From the NCBI GenBank assembly GCA_020055645.1, contig CM034547.1, forward strand, positions 42,015,909 to 42,079,908: a stretch of DNA of 64,000 bases. Direction: 5' to 3'. The stretch comes from Tomocerus qinae. Its lineage: Eukaryota; Arthropoda; Collembola; Entomobryomorpha; Tomoceridae. Position numbers and translations under genes: made by a program. Under the pieces are notes generated by a model. That model was not told where the DNA came from. It made no database searches and worked only from the letters and a program-made list of their open reading frames with translations. Shown here piece after piece: positions 29,952 through 43,700 of the stretch (position 1 is the first letter of the stretch; every line of letters begins with the position of its first letter).

Positions 29952-31702
29952 CTTTGTTAAAAATAGAATTCTTAGAGTGTCGTAAACATGTCTATCAAAA
30001 TAATTATGCTAAATCTCCGTCCGTATCATACAATCAAGACACCCAAAAAATTTCCGCACAAAAACTTTGCACCTCATTATTACAATCATTACTTATTCAT
30101 GTTACACCAACAATCGAGGATTATTGAAGTGTTACATACATTATACAAACTCTCTCATACACGGTCTCATGTCAGTCTTATGTATTTTAATTTGCACATA
30201 ATTTATAGTCAATAATTTACAATTTACAATGTTCATACATAATATCTCTAAGTAAAGTAGCAATCCCGCATCTGTATAAGTATCGCAATTAATTATCTCT
30301 AATGAACCTCTGAGCTATAAGGTATGTTATTGAAACATTGAACAAAGAAATGGTAAGCATACGTACCTAATTAACCACTTTTATTCTCACTACCTATTTG
30401 TACTTGCATTTTAGCTATATGTAACCCTCACTGTATATTCTTTGTCTACATACTAGGTACATGCCATAAAATATCATTTGAATTTTCATACTAGTACATT
30501 GTGATAAAATAATGACCTGCATAAATAATTCTGAACTAAACTGTGTCATTATGTTAGTTAGATACGAATTTTAGTAAGTGTAAACACTGGGTACACTATT
30601 ATTCATACAATTTTATACTTCACATCCAATTTTTCATGAACTTTTATTAACTGTGTAAATAAAAAATGTAAATGTAAAACAAAACTTGGGTTTTCATTTT
30701 GTGATGGTATTTAAGCTTTCGAAGGTCTAAATTCATACAAACGTTAACTTAAAAGTACAAAACCCTAAAGCAGTGAATGTGCGAATCACATCTTGCGAGG
30801 TGATCTCTATTCTACGAATGTACCTTTGTCGACTAAAAATGTAATACACGTATTATTGATATTTATCGATTGTGCTTACAAAAGCTGCCTATAAAAAGCA
30901 CGAATTCGCCAATTTCATATGAATAAGTACCTACGTGCTTGGTCTGCGATTATAAGTTGATGTTATTAGAGCTCCACGTTGTGAAGGAGAAGAAGGTTTT
31001 AATATTCTCCTCGTGTGTATTACTTGTTGGTATAATGAGAAAACGATTAGCTATTACATCGTATGTACCTACTGTAATCAATCTGTCACATCGTGTTAGT
31101 ATTTAATATTTTCCGATTCACACGCACACAATTTGTACTCCCTTTTGGATCTACCTATATAGATACCAAGATACAAATTGTACATCTAGCTTAGGTATGT
31201 TTAAACATTTGAAAGGATGTTATCTTTATATTTATGTATTCTGTACAGTCATAAAGCACTATAAAATGAATAGCATTTTAAGTGATTCACAGACATAGTT
31301 CCGTAAGGCTGAAATTAAAATATCTAATGATGCCCAATGTATTTAAAAGTAGGTAGAATGTATCCCAAGTATTAAAGTAAATAGAGGTTTTAATTAGTAT
31401 AAAAACTCTCAGTTCGCAAGTGATATAATATCAAAGAAATTCAGGGAAAGGTTGCATAATTATTAGAGGAGAGTGTATTACATAGCAATGCAATAAATAA
31501 TCTCCGCTGCAAGTTACAAATGCGTACCTAAAGATAAGATTCAGTTCAATGTCGCCTTTTGAATTTATGATCAACGTTAGTTAGTGTACGTGGAGGACAT
31601 GAAAATAACCGTTCATCAAGTTGCGCATCATAGTATACACTACAATATCGTAATCAGTACTAAAAATTGAGGTCTTGGTAATTAGGAAAAATTAGGACTT
31701 AC
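29952..31702. other. Spacer or intron, about 1.75 kb
   Basis: This is either intergenic DNA or a single intron joining the two minus-strand secreted-protein exons. No other exon was recognised. AT-rich, with no clear repeat. Confidence 0.4.
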
Positions 31703-32249
31703 TCTCCATTGTTCTTGAATTTAAGGAAGATGCTGTTGACTCGCGATCGGAATTGCTTTGAGTTTCGCCACTGGCTCCATTTGCGGCAAAATTGGAATTA
31801 TAATAATTGTAAAATGGAGATGCTGGCGTGTAAGCAGCCAAATTAATTTGGCTTAAATATCGTTTTGCCCTTTTCAGTAATTCATCCTTTGGGGTTTCGT
31901 TTTCTCCCACTATCATCACCTCAACTTCAGAAGAATCCTGAAAATCCACATCCTGGGGAGCCTCGTCTCCAGTTTCCATCAATTCTTCATCGTCGACACT
32001 GTTTATTTTTCTATCAACGGGTTCTTTAACTGAAGGACTTGGATTCGGTGCCAACTGATTAGTTTTTCCAGGATCTACATAGTCGTAAGAATATTTTCTG
32101 CCGTAGAAGCTATTACTATTTTCCAAATAGCTTTCCATGCTATCACTGTCACTAACTTGATCATAATTATTTGCGTATGCAAATACACACACAGAACAAA
32201 TGTTAAACAGTAAAAACACAAATGCTGTCCAGAAAATAATTTTCCACAT
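31703..32249 (-). CDS. Unrecognised secreted acidic protein, exon 1 of a spliced gene
   Basis: The first in-frame ATG is at 32249 on the minus strand and opens a strong signal peptide (MWKIIFWTAFVFLLFNICS). About 182 residues follow: a Tyr/Ser/Asn-rich part, an acidic part (EVEVMIVGENE), a dibasic site (KRAKR) and a Ser-rich tail. At 31703 a consensus donor (AGTAAGT) interrupts the frame just before a stop in read-through. The exon therefore probably continues elsewhere, in phase 1. The best candidate acceptor is at 29932. A TTTTTTTAG acceptor just upstream of the ATG suggests a 5' UTR intron. No family was recognised. Confidence 0.6.
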
Positions 32250-35200
32250 TTTCACGATTTTTGAAACTAAAAAAATATATCACTTCACTTTTAACAGGGC
32301 CGACTCTGAAAACATGAAAATCTTCAAGTGAAACAAAATATTGGTGTTTGCTTAAGAGAATAGAAAGGGCTAAGAACAAACATGGAGCTGTAATATGAAG
32401 AACAGAAATCGAGGATGATGAAAATGGAAATATTATTGGGACGACGGAATGTTTGTACGTGACATGGAGGGAAGAAGATGAATACGAGACTGTTGTTAAA
32501 TAAACCAAGTAAAGTACAAACAAAACGTGAAGAGGATGGGATGGATTTACGATTAGTGGCCGTGTAATAGGTACGTAGAAGAAACACATGCACTTTATTT
32601 TATGTCTTTACATAAGCAACATATTGAAGTCGTGTAATGGTGAGATAACATACCTTTAATTAACTGCCACGAAGGAGTTGGCTTGTCAGTTAGCTAAGCT
32701 CTGAAGTCAAATCAGTGACTGACAAGAAAAGTGGTCTTGCTCGTCGTGCTCATTATTAATAGTGAGCGTTATTCTGTTGGAAAATTACGAAAAACGCATG
32801 ATTTTTATTTCAGAATTCACTATCAAAAATATATTTTCCAGCCTTATTTCAGATTTGGAAAAATGAACAGTATTTATTTTAATGATCTGATTCTGCAATT
32901 TCAGAAGCAATTAAAGTAGAAGAGCTAAGTATATGTCTGCGTAACCTATCCACAGAAAAGCAATCGATCAAGGATCGCAAGATCTACATCATTTATCACT
33001 AATGAAGGAGTAAGGGTTCTTCCGCTTTAGTTTCCAATAAAAATGCCTCGAGGAAAGAGCAAGGAGATCGCGTACTTTATTAAGAGTCCTTTAAATATAT
33101 CTTGATCACAATCACTGCTACATATCTGTTGAGATTCTGCAATCCTTTCTGTAGTAACAACAATAATCTCCCATTTAATGATAAATAATCACTGAGATTG
33201 AGAAAATAAAAAGTGCGTGTCAAATAGACAAAATAGATCACTTTTATTTACCGTAGTAAATGCCCTTTCGAAGATTGCATATTTATTTTATTATTCCACA
33301 GTGGAGACTACTATCCAATTCAATCCAAGGCAAGGATGGGTTAATTTAAATTACATAGATATCCTATACACCTACTTATATGAATACTAATGCATAGATT
33401 GCATTATAAGATATACTAAATGATGATTATATCGTTTTATAACAAATAAATTACTGATATATCCTGATTATATTGCAGTGATGAGATGAGATGAGTGTGT
33501 AAATGGCCATATAGACTCTTGTGACTGTAAAATGTGTAAATATTTACATAGAACGAAAGTATACAAACAACAAATTACAAGTACAGATGCATTATATAGA
33601 CACTTATATCTACGTAAAGTTAAGGTGAACAAGGAATTAAAAATTCAACTCACTTTACTAAAAAGAACTAACAAATGGAGAGTGTAAAATACACATGCCA
33701 TTACATAGGTACCTATAGGTTATTATTTACACGGACGACATTGTTAAGTATGAAAGGATGACTTCGAACTGTAAAGTAGCTGACTAAGGTAATAAAAAGA
33801 TGTACGTGTAGGAACAAACGTCGTTACTTGCCTTGAAGTTGCTGTAAAATAATGTGTACTACAACAAAGATGCGTTTCTGAATGCATTCATCCATAATAT
33901 GAGTAATAAGACGGATAATCTGTCTGTTTTCTACCCAACTAACAAGTTGACCTGGAAAGTCTGATGGTGTCTGTCTTCTCAAATATTAAATTCACTCCCA
34001 AAAATATGTGTAAATGTAAAATTAAATGTCAAATGATACGATAATAATCCTAATCGAGATTACGTGATTCTTAATCATAGCCTGCAACTTTCCAACAAAT
34101 TTTTCAATGCAAGAGCCAACGTCCTAAACGCCCAAACAGCATTGAGTGTAGGGAGCTTCCATTTCTATGCACAATTATTGTGGATTTACCTAGAACTGCT
34201 AATTTTTTTAATTACAATATTCTTCCTTCATCGTTCATGTACAGTTCTTAAATATACACTCCTCATCAATTACATCCATCCAGGTGTGCAATCCAAATTA
34301 TATGTTGAGAATTATCGTGCTAAAGAAATATCTGTTTCTTCTCAGTCAAATTAGGCCACAATGAAAAATATCAATGCGATAAATATTTTCCTATTTTTGG
34401 ACTAGAAATGAAATATTGCATATTGGAACTTTTCAAATTGTACTTAAACACGTACGTATACATTAAAGAAGATTATCTTCACTATTGTATCTTAAAAATT
34501 GCATTTTTACAAACCCTGAGTCACGACATGAAGACGCCAGCTATAAAAAAGGATCTGCAAGACGCCTTAGCCATAACACTTCTTTGAGACGTTAGAATTT
34601 TATCATTAATGCTACAATTTTAGTACACAATTGATTAGTGCGGTAATTTATTTGATATTTTGAGTAGTTTACTTTCGTCTGACAACTATGTTACTCCATT
34701 AAAGACATAACGACGTAATTAACCCTTTTTATGTTATTTATCGTTTTACAGGTTCATTCGCAAAACAGATAAAGTACAATCAGGAGTTGACAAAACGGGT
34801 AATTACATAGATGTGTAAAAATACGTTAATAGCGTGCGAATTGCTACTTCATGCTTGTTTGTGGACGTTTCATTGTTTATGATAGCAACAATTAAATGCT
34901 GATAGCAAGATGGATTTTTTGTAATATTTTTACAAGGATATAAATACGTGAGCATTTAAGTTTTATAGCTTCACCTATTTAGAATTAATGTGTTAGCACA
35001 TTTAGCAGTTGGTATTGGCACAAAAATAAATGTATATACTCTGACTCTGGAATTTATTATTGCGTTACTGATACTGATAAGGTTAGCGGTGCAAGTAGGA
35101 ATCTTTGGGCTACTGTTTGTTTAATGTTTCATCAATTTATGCTTTATAAGGTTTATGTTTTTTTGTGTTAATCAGTTCTATAGCTATAGATATGTATTTA

Positions 35201-38200
35201 AGTTTGGAGAAGAAAAATATGTTAATGCATTGATCAATAAATCACAGTGTTGACTTTGACTTGATTTGATATGTCATCAGAATGTGAATGACTGTGTAAA
35301 ATCACGTCACGACTGATGAGACGAGGCTACAGTTAGACACACTCTACTTGGAGTCTTTATTTTCATTTCAATTATTGTAAAATGTTTGCATGTAGCAAAT
35401 GAAGGTGATACTGTATGCAATCTAATTTCAAATAAATATACAGCTTATAATATGCTGGCTTCATGGACTGACTGCCAATCTACTTCCACTCACAAACATA
35501 ATACACAATAAATATTTGCCCAACTACCAAGATCAGTTATTACTCTATTACTTACATACAATTACATGCACACCCAACCAAACGAATATTGCTCAAAAAC
35601 AGAGTAGTAATTTCTCTTGATGAAAACATCACGTAAGTTTATGTAAGTACACGCTGTACAAATTCGCATTAACATGCAACCATTCATAGCACTAAAATTT
35701 TCTTGCAATTTTAATAGCAAATGAACCCATTTTCTTCTTAGATTTTAAATGATTGCAAATTATTGATTTGTTTGTGTAGCAACTGAACAAGTTAGCAATC
35801 CACCATAAATAGAGACCTCAAATTCGACCAACATACCAAAATTCAATAATTAAAGCGAAAGGAGAGGATTCAAACCCTTTTCTGCATCTTCTGTATATAT
35901 GTCGTTTAGGCATATTAAGGATAGCATTGCCATTTGATTCTAATTTGTACTCCAGTCAGGTAGCTTCGAATTACATGCACAAAAGCTGTGGATGCCATAT
36001 GTCACCTTCTTATTGTTAGTCACCTAGATCCAAACCATTTCAAGTTTGGTGTCATTCTTTACATGAATCTGTATTATTCATGTCGTTCTCTGATCGTGCA
36101 TGTGATAGTGACACTGTCACACTACAATTCTTGGCATTCCATATTATGCACACATATTCATATCTAATTAAAAATCAAAGTATATAAGCGTATATAACAT
36201 TCCAATAATGTGCTTATCAATTTATTTAAATAAAATGTAAAGTGGTTGGAGTAGCTACAGGCTAATATAATGGAGTGACATATTGCAAATTAAATTATTG
36301 ATGTTTACTACTTAAAGATGCGCTATCAATAGAGAAAGTTTTAAATAAATATTGTATATATATATATAGGTACATTGCCTCGACCTTTTTGGTCACGTCA
36401 ACTAACACAAGGTTTTATGTCACATTTTTCCACGTGGAAAAAACCATAATTTCCCATCTTTGTTTATTAATACAAACAAAGCATAGGAGGAAACGCCATT
36501 TATAACTTATTATGTGCTTAAGTAGCTACGTGGAAAGGGAAGGGAATAAGTGTTAATATTAGAAACTATTTATTTTGCAGATTTTTATACCCCATTTGCT
36601 ATTTGCTTTCCATTTTTGAGTCAAATCTATTTCTTGACGTACTCAAATATTTTTTTAATTAATTTGTGATATGAACTTGACACAAACAATTAAGTATGTC
36701 AACACATTTTGCTACGACATGCTATTGTAGTAATTATATTTGTATTATCGCAAAACTCCACTTCTAAGAATTTTGTATATCATCTCCAGTTTTCTAATAA
36801 ACCTTAATTCTAATCACAATTAATTCATCCTTCCAAACAGGAATTTTACGAAACTAATTAACCCATATTCAATGAAGTAGAGATTTTTCACATTTATTTG
36901 TTTGAATAGTGTGGAGGCAATAATTACAGTAAATGCTCATCCCTGGAATGAAAAGAGAGAGATTGCAATGCAAATACCTAGAACTGTGATACAGGAGAGA
37001 ATCTAAATATTAATTATCCCATCAAATGCCAAATAAAATTGTGGGACTTGTTTTTGTTGCCCACACGTCACGTATTTTATTGCTTTATTACTGGTAATTT
37101 GGATTCTATTCGTAGTGAATTAAGATGAGTAATCATAGGATAGCACAAGCCGAGAGTAAATGCATATAAATACTCTATAGTATAATAATTTTTCATGTTG
37201 AGACATTCATGCTCATGTTAGTGTCTTCTTCGTTGCCAACAATTGCGGTCAATCTTGATTTGTCGTGCTTTTTTGAGTTGGTATTTTTTGTTGTATAGTG
37301 ATTGCATTTGTCTATGTTTACCAAGAAGAAACAAAACTTCTTTTGTATATGCTGACAAGTGACAAGAGAAAAGATAATCGTGAATCTCTGTAAACATATG
37401 CGACTCATGCGAGTGGTAGTTGTTAAATATTCATGTTATTTAATGCGCAAATGATGTTCTTACACAGAAATTAAAGTTTTGACTTTAGAAAAAGTTCTCT
37501 AAGCTAATAAAATACATTAAAACGAAATTATAGGCGTAAATAAACGTATTGGCAGCCGCGTTATCATTTACACCTGTCGTTAGAAATGCAGATTTTATGT
37601 ACCTTGCATACAAACAATTATTTGAATAGATGCAATACCCAAAAGAAAAGAAATGTATACAATATCATATGACCAAAATTATTGTTGCCAAATTCTGTAA
37701 AGGATTCGCTTTGAAACAGAAAATTCCTTTTTTAACCCCAATGAACTAATTGGTTGGGGGTGAGCAAAGAAGATTTACATATTTGGTCACAATCTCTCCA
37801 TTTAACATTCTATAGGCTTTTGAACCTTGTTTGTAAATATGCCATATTTATTCATTCCATCCTCATCACGACTTTTGTAGGTATAGGAAGTTATTGTGTA
37901 ATTAAACTACTTAAAGACACTAATAAGTAATAAAGCATTACAGAATGTAAAAGTATCTTCACCAGTGCTATATTATTATTACGTTGGAAGCAATAACTAC
38001 ATTAATAATATGAGATTATTAGACATGAGATAAATAACACAAGTTAGTCGAGACAACAGGAATTCAAAGTGGCCATATTCCACATAACGTAAACTGCAAT
38101 CATCTACCGTCAGCAGAAATTAAACCAGTTGGTCCATTCCATCATTCCCTTTACAGAAGACATTTTTTACAAATCCATCCTGAGAAAATCATAAGTGTAA

Positions 38201-38999
38201 ACGTGTAATAAGTTTAAGTAGTAATAAGTAACTACACATCTGCTGTTTTCTCCCTGCTCAAATTACACCAGATGCATAATTATTTCAGATTGGAAGTGCA
38301 ACAGAATAAGAGTAAGTATCCACTATGGACACCTACACGGTTTTCTATCTCATATTACATTGCGCAACATTTAATGTTCACTTAGTAATTAGAAACAGGA
38401 AAGTTAGTGGCTGTAGAATACATTGTAGTAAGATGCTTTTAAAAACTTTTGTATAATATGTTCAATTTGTAAATTTTTATTCCAGATGCAAGCTTACGTG
38501 CAATTCCTCTTATGGTTCAATTTAATTTAACTATTCTTAAGAAATTAATTTTTTTATGTCCACAAGAAACAACTTCACACTACTAAACGATGTCATCTCT
38601 TCTCATCCAAATGGAACTTCATGTAAGTTATTAATTAGTAGGCTTTTTGACGATAAATTATGTGATTCAAAATGTTTATATTGTCTGCACATTCAAAATT
38701 GCACTGGGCTATTATTCCATTTAAAAACGTCATGATTTTACTACATAAAATTCTGAATTAGTTTTAATACTTTCACTTTGTGGAGCAAATTGCTTTAATG
38801 AGTATATTTTTCTGAAATACAGCTTGGGTTTCAATTTCAAATCTCTGTACAATCCATTTAGCAAAACGTCCATCTACAGATATCTTCATTAATTTTGCAC
38901 ACTGGATTGAAAATAAGCTGAAAAGCGTTTTTCTATTTGCACTTGAGGAGAGTGTGCATGTATGGGAGTTGCTACATCTTATTCTCAATAAAAAACCTA
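32250..38999. other. Gene-poor region, first part
   Basis: About 6.7 kb in which I found no supported exon, tRNA or conserved element. Short open frames (for example 34064-34354 + and 37193-37408 -) have no signal peptide, domain or splice context. Low-complexity TATA runs occur at 36350-36370. Confidence 0.45.
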
Positions 39000-39209
39000 C
39001 AGCAAGCCGTAACAGAAGCTCGCCTGAGTAAAGTTTACCGTGTACACATTTTGGTAGACGAAAAGTACTCGCACGTTTCATAAAATCGAGCGTACGGATT
39101 TTGATCAAACTTTCAGGATTGAGTCTTTATATATGTAAATACGATAAATTGAAAATTCAGACATTGATATTGTAAGGAAACGAAGCTATACCATTTGAAA
39201 TAACAACAT

Positions 39210-39478
39210 AAAATCAAAATTGATGATTGTTGACCACGAAAATCAATCGAAAATCAAAATTGATTATTGTTAACAATGAAAATCAACCGAAAATCAAAAT
39301 TGATTAATGTTGGCAATGAAAATAAACCGAAAATCAAAGTACATTAATGTTGACCATAAAACTCAACCGAAAATCAAAATACATTAATGTTGACTATAAA
39401 ACTCAACCGAAAATCAAAGTACATTAATGTTGACTATAAAAATCAACAGAAAATCAAAGTACATTAATGTTGACTGTT
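39210..39478. repeat. 40-bp tandem repeat, about 6.7 copies
   Basis: Units of exactly 40 bases start at 39210, 39250, 39290, 39330, 39370, 39410 and 39450. Each starts AAAATCAAA and contains TTGTTGACNA or ATGTTGACTATAAAA. The first three are closest to each other and the last four share GTACATTAATGTTGAC. This pattern shows local expansion in steps. The array directly abuts the inverted-repeat element at 39501. Confidence 0.9.
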
Positions 39479-39500
39479 GACAGAGAGAGACAGAGTGTTG

Positions 39501-40474
39501 ACATAAGAATTTCAATTGTGTTTCCTATCAATTGTTAGCTAATAGTATAAATTATTTAACTCTACTTCTACCAAATTTAAGATTTTATAATAACGTAAAT
39601 AAAACTGCAAAATAATCATTATAAGACGGAAATAAATCTATTTCGCATTTATATTCCAATTGAAAGTCAAATATCCATAAGTCTATGATTCCTTTACCAC
39701 ATTGTAATTGAAATTGTAGTTGATCCATTTGTACTCATTGTCACTTTTAGACCTCAAGTCGATTAGGTCAATTTGCAATCTGTTCATAGGACCGCTGGCA
39801 TAAATCGGGCACCCAGCTATAGGCTTAGGTATCCGACGTCGAGTATTGCAAGTACAGCATATTTTAGAGACTTTGCAGTTGTGGAACTAGAATATGCGCA
39901 TGCAGAAAAAATAAAGTACCTTGTAGTATCAAGTGTCATGTAGGCAACACTAAGTATTAATGTTCACTGCGATTAATCTCCTTTACTCTGATTTACTTGT
40001 CAATTTAATGATGTTACTTATTAATTTTACTGTGTCCAAAGTATTTTCATGTAATATTAACCTACTGACTAATTATATAATGACTAATAATAATATTTTT
40101 AATAAATACGTACTGTTAATGCAAGGAAATCAGAACTGCTCCTATGGACTAAAGTCGATAGCTCCTATGGCTAAGCCCCAAGAGCAGTGCTCCTGTGGAC
40201 TAGCCATTAGCGCTACTGGCACCCCTGCTCTTCTGGACTACCACATATGCCACGTCACCCATAATTTTGGTCAACATGCTTCCTATTTAAAAATTAAATT
40301 TGTATTTCCATTGCATATCAAAATTAAAAGGAAATCGAAAAAGGGAAATTTGACTTTCAATTTGAATATAAGTGCGAAATAGATTTATTTCCGTCTTATA
40401 ATGATTAATAATGAGTTAAATAATTTATACTATGAGCTAACAATTTATAGGAATCACAATTGAAATTTTTATGG
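39501..40474. mobile_element. Non-autonomous element with long inverted repeats
   Basis: Left arm 39501-39671 and right arm 40348-40474 are inverted copies. The segment ATAAGACGGAAATAAATC at about 39620 reappears as its reverse complement at about 40381-40400. AGTATAAATTATTTAACTC at about 39544 reappears reversed at about 40413-40432. Matching is nearly complete apart from an extra block of about 48 bases in the left arm. The spacer of about 680 bases encodes no recognisable transposase. This fits a MITE-like or foldback DNA transposon. A motif AGCTCGCCTGAGTAA at about 39023 and its reverse complement near 40697 may mark a larger element. Confidence 0.75.
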
Positions 40475-40499
40475 CCCAATTTCTGCTTTGACTACCAAA

Positions 40500-40700
40500 T
40501 AAAGACAGTGAGCGCGCGGCATCTCGTCAAATTATGGACCGATTTGAACCAAAATCAATAGGGTTCGTCACCAGTCTATTGGCATTGTTTATGCGTCATT
40601 TGGTCAATTTCGATCAATGCGTTCGAAAGTTATCGTGGGTCCGGACGGACGGACGGACAGACTGTGCGGTTCTATAAGCTGCCTTATTCAGGCGAGCTAA
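40500..40700. repeat. Second copy of the GACGGACGGAC repeat family
   Basis: Contains CGTTCGAAAGTTATCG followed by GGACGGACGGACGGACAGAC, matching 17075-17120 in order and spacing. It lies immediately outside the right arm of the inverted-repeat element. Confidence 0.5.
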
Positions 40701-43700
40701 AACGTCAAGCTTAATATTACCCGAACATGGCAGATAATACTAACCAATAAGGTGATAAAACATTGTGACCCCTTTTCACTATTTAGTGATGGTTTTAAGT
40801 ACTTTAAGCTTTTTGCGACCTGATTTCCTATCGGAAGTGTGGTTTTCACACCGTATTTCTACGCATTACAAGCTGCAATGTTAGATAAATCAAAACGCAT
40901 GTTAAATGGTAGTAGCAGTAATGCAATTATGATCACATAATATTCGGCTTAAGTACATCTACATTTTAATGGTTTTCATTTTTAGATAAAAATATGTCCT
41001 GAATTCTGAGTCAATCCTGTACGAGAAATACAAGTATCCAAAATAATAATTGGGAAATAAACTACATAAAGAGGGCTAAAATAATTTTACGTTGAATGCT
41101 GAAACATCGTTGGAGAGGAAGAGCAAGCTAATTTAAGAAAATTAGTTATTGATCAACAATTATCAAAAAAGCTTAAAATTTAGTTTCACACATTTATTCA
41201 TCGGAAGTAAAGTGATTTCAGGATTGGAAAATGATATCAAGTGTCGAATTGGACAAATTATCAACGAGTTTAGTTTTATGTAATTTAAGGTTCAGAAAAT
41301 CATCATGCAAAAAGCTGAAATAGGGTTATAATAGTTTTGTATGCAATTCCGTCTTTGACACAATTTCATAAACCTTACAACTGTGATAATTTTTACTTAA
41401 AATCGGAGTGGCTTGTATTTTTCAATTCGTGAAGTTTCACTAACTCTCAATTTCTTTCCGAGGAGGTTGAAGTTAAGACCGCTCCTTCTTCTATCTGCAT
41501 ACTACAAAATTAGTCTAGATTAATGCATGGAACGTTCAACGTAAGTCCAAAAATGCTACATTTTTTAGAAAATTATGGAAATTGACGGGAGGAGAAAACA
41601 GAGAGTAATGATATCGAGAAGATAAACATTGTTTGACGAAATACTTTAATATGACAAAGAATTATATCCTCACAAGCACACTCTCACAATTAAGTACCTA
41701 TGTAGGTACTGTAGGTATAAGGAGAGCTGAAACGCAATAGTTTCATAATATGCACTAATTCCAGCAATCTCGATTCTCGACTAAGCCATAGGTAGCATTA
41801 GCATTTTTTAAATGAAGACCATTTGAAGACCGAAATGTAACGAATCCACTACCATAAAAATGAAAGCTTAGTTCAGCTGTGCGTCTAAATTGGTCTAAGG
41901 TGTGCTATATAGGTTTAAGTTGGGGTAGGATGGGCTAAAATTGAAAATACAGATGTCCTAGGACATGTTTATGCGCACCTATATCAGATGTGGACAATTC
42001 ATCTATAACATAAGAAGTAATATTCTGACTGATGGAATTGGATATCTGATTGATACTGCTTGGGTGAGACTAGCAAATAAATAATGCAATGTTTGGTCCT
42101 GTATATATTAATTTGGTTGTGTAAAATAAAAAGTTTAAATAATTTGTTTCACTATAAATAATTAGACTAACCCCCAGTAAAGCTATTGAATTTCACAAAA
42201 CTCGCACAAAGGAATCTAGCAGGTAATAAAAATTTGCTAACAGCTCTACCACACTGTGATATGATGATTAAAGTATCTTATAATACTGTGCTATATTACA
42301 CACTTTTGTACTTGCTAGATTTGAATTAGAGATAGTTTTCGTTTCTTGTAAAAAATTCAGATTAGAATTCTTTGCGAATGTCCCTTTATACGATATACCT
42401 CCGTCCGTGAATGTGATCTGTGACTTTGGTCCTAAATAAATATTATTATCTCTACAATGTTATTTTGATATGAACATACCGACATACTTAAATTGTCTAT
42501 CATAGATACTATACTTCAGTACTATTACTAAATTGATGTAATATTTAATACACATAATAATTTTATTGTAAATTGTTTACTTTTCTGAAAGTAAAAATTA
42601 GCTATTTTGAGGAATCAATTCCAAAAGTACATTTTTGTCCAGTTTAGTACCTGAGGTTGTAGGTTCAGCTCTTGTCACATCAAGTCTCGCTGAAAGAGAA
42701 ATATCTACCTATTCAATTTTCTAATGATAATATGAGACCTGGTATTATACTACACGCTTTACATTGACCAATAAAATAGAAATGAATTGATATTACTATA
42801 CATCCATATCTAAAAATCCAAAAATAGTCGTCCTAAAATTAAATTTTAATGCATAGTAGAAGTTTAATTTAATAAAAGACCTAACAAAATGCAAGCCACC
42901 AGCAAATAAATTCTCAAAAACATTTGTATTCATCAATAAGTTATTTAGTAAAACAAAATGTTTTTTCGGGCTTTTAAAATTACGGTTTAAAAGCTTAGTT
43001 CCAAACCCTGTATTTTGATAATTTATAAAATATTTCCTTTTTTCATATTTTTTTGGAATTAGGAACACTTTTACTAAGTTTGTTAATGGACATTTTTATG
43101 TAAAACAGTAGAAGTTTATACAAAGTACATAATGCAGACAGGTGTTTAAACAATCTAATCCTAATCAAGTTAAACCTACTAACCGGGGATTAGCAGTCTG
43201 CCAAATTGAAAGCATTAAGAATCTAGTGAGGCCTTTTCAAATAGCAACGGCTGATACCAGAAACATCAAATATTGTACTACTATCATTTATTTTTCCATA
43301 TTGTGATGATATTGTCTGTATATTGTCTATATTGCAATTGAAATAGGGAATAGTGGCAGTCAACAAATCTTTACGAGTGGGTGAGTAATGTAATGTTCCA
43401 ATGATTTAAGCACAGTGCATGAGAAACTTGTATTATCATGTCTATCAGAAACTTTGTAGAAACTTGTTTAATATTTGGAAAATATCAACAAAGCAAAGCC
43501 TTGGAAGGTATTAAAATATCAATTTCTTGAATCAATTTTATCAAGACTTGAACCTTTCAAATACTAATTATGTGTAGATTGTAGACCATTATCGCAATTA
43601 TTATAATTACGAGTATGTCCTTATTAATTCGCACAATTTTACCACGATGTGCATCTGTAATTATTTGGTATAATATTTGCTAGCACGTTTGATGATTTGA

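Noticed and set aside
32253..32255. GTG two codons upstream of the ATG at 32249 as start of the secreted acidic protein
   Set aside because: Non-AUG starts are rare in nuclear genes, and the ATG two codons downstream leads directly into the signal peptide.
34064..34354. 96-codon + strand frame with a hydrophobic middle
   Set aside because: Begins without an ATG in good context; the hydrophobic run is expected by chance in T-rich DNA.
35860..35890. Sequence resembling a tRNA B box on the minus strand
   Set aside because: No matching A box or acceptor stem could be paired.
38773..39108. Minus-strand open frame of 111 codons in the gene-poor region
   Set aside because: No domain or signal peptide; it overlaps the suspected repeat motif near 39023, so probably repeat-derived noise.
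39960..40382. 140-codon + strand frame inside the inverted-repeat element
   Set aside because: It runs into the repeat arm, has no transposase motif and contains low-complexity GCTCCTATGG repeats; treated as non-coding.
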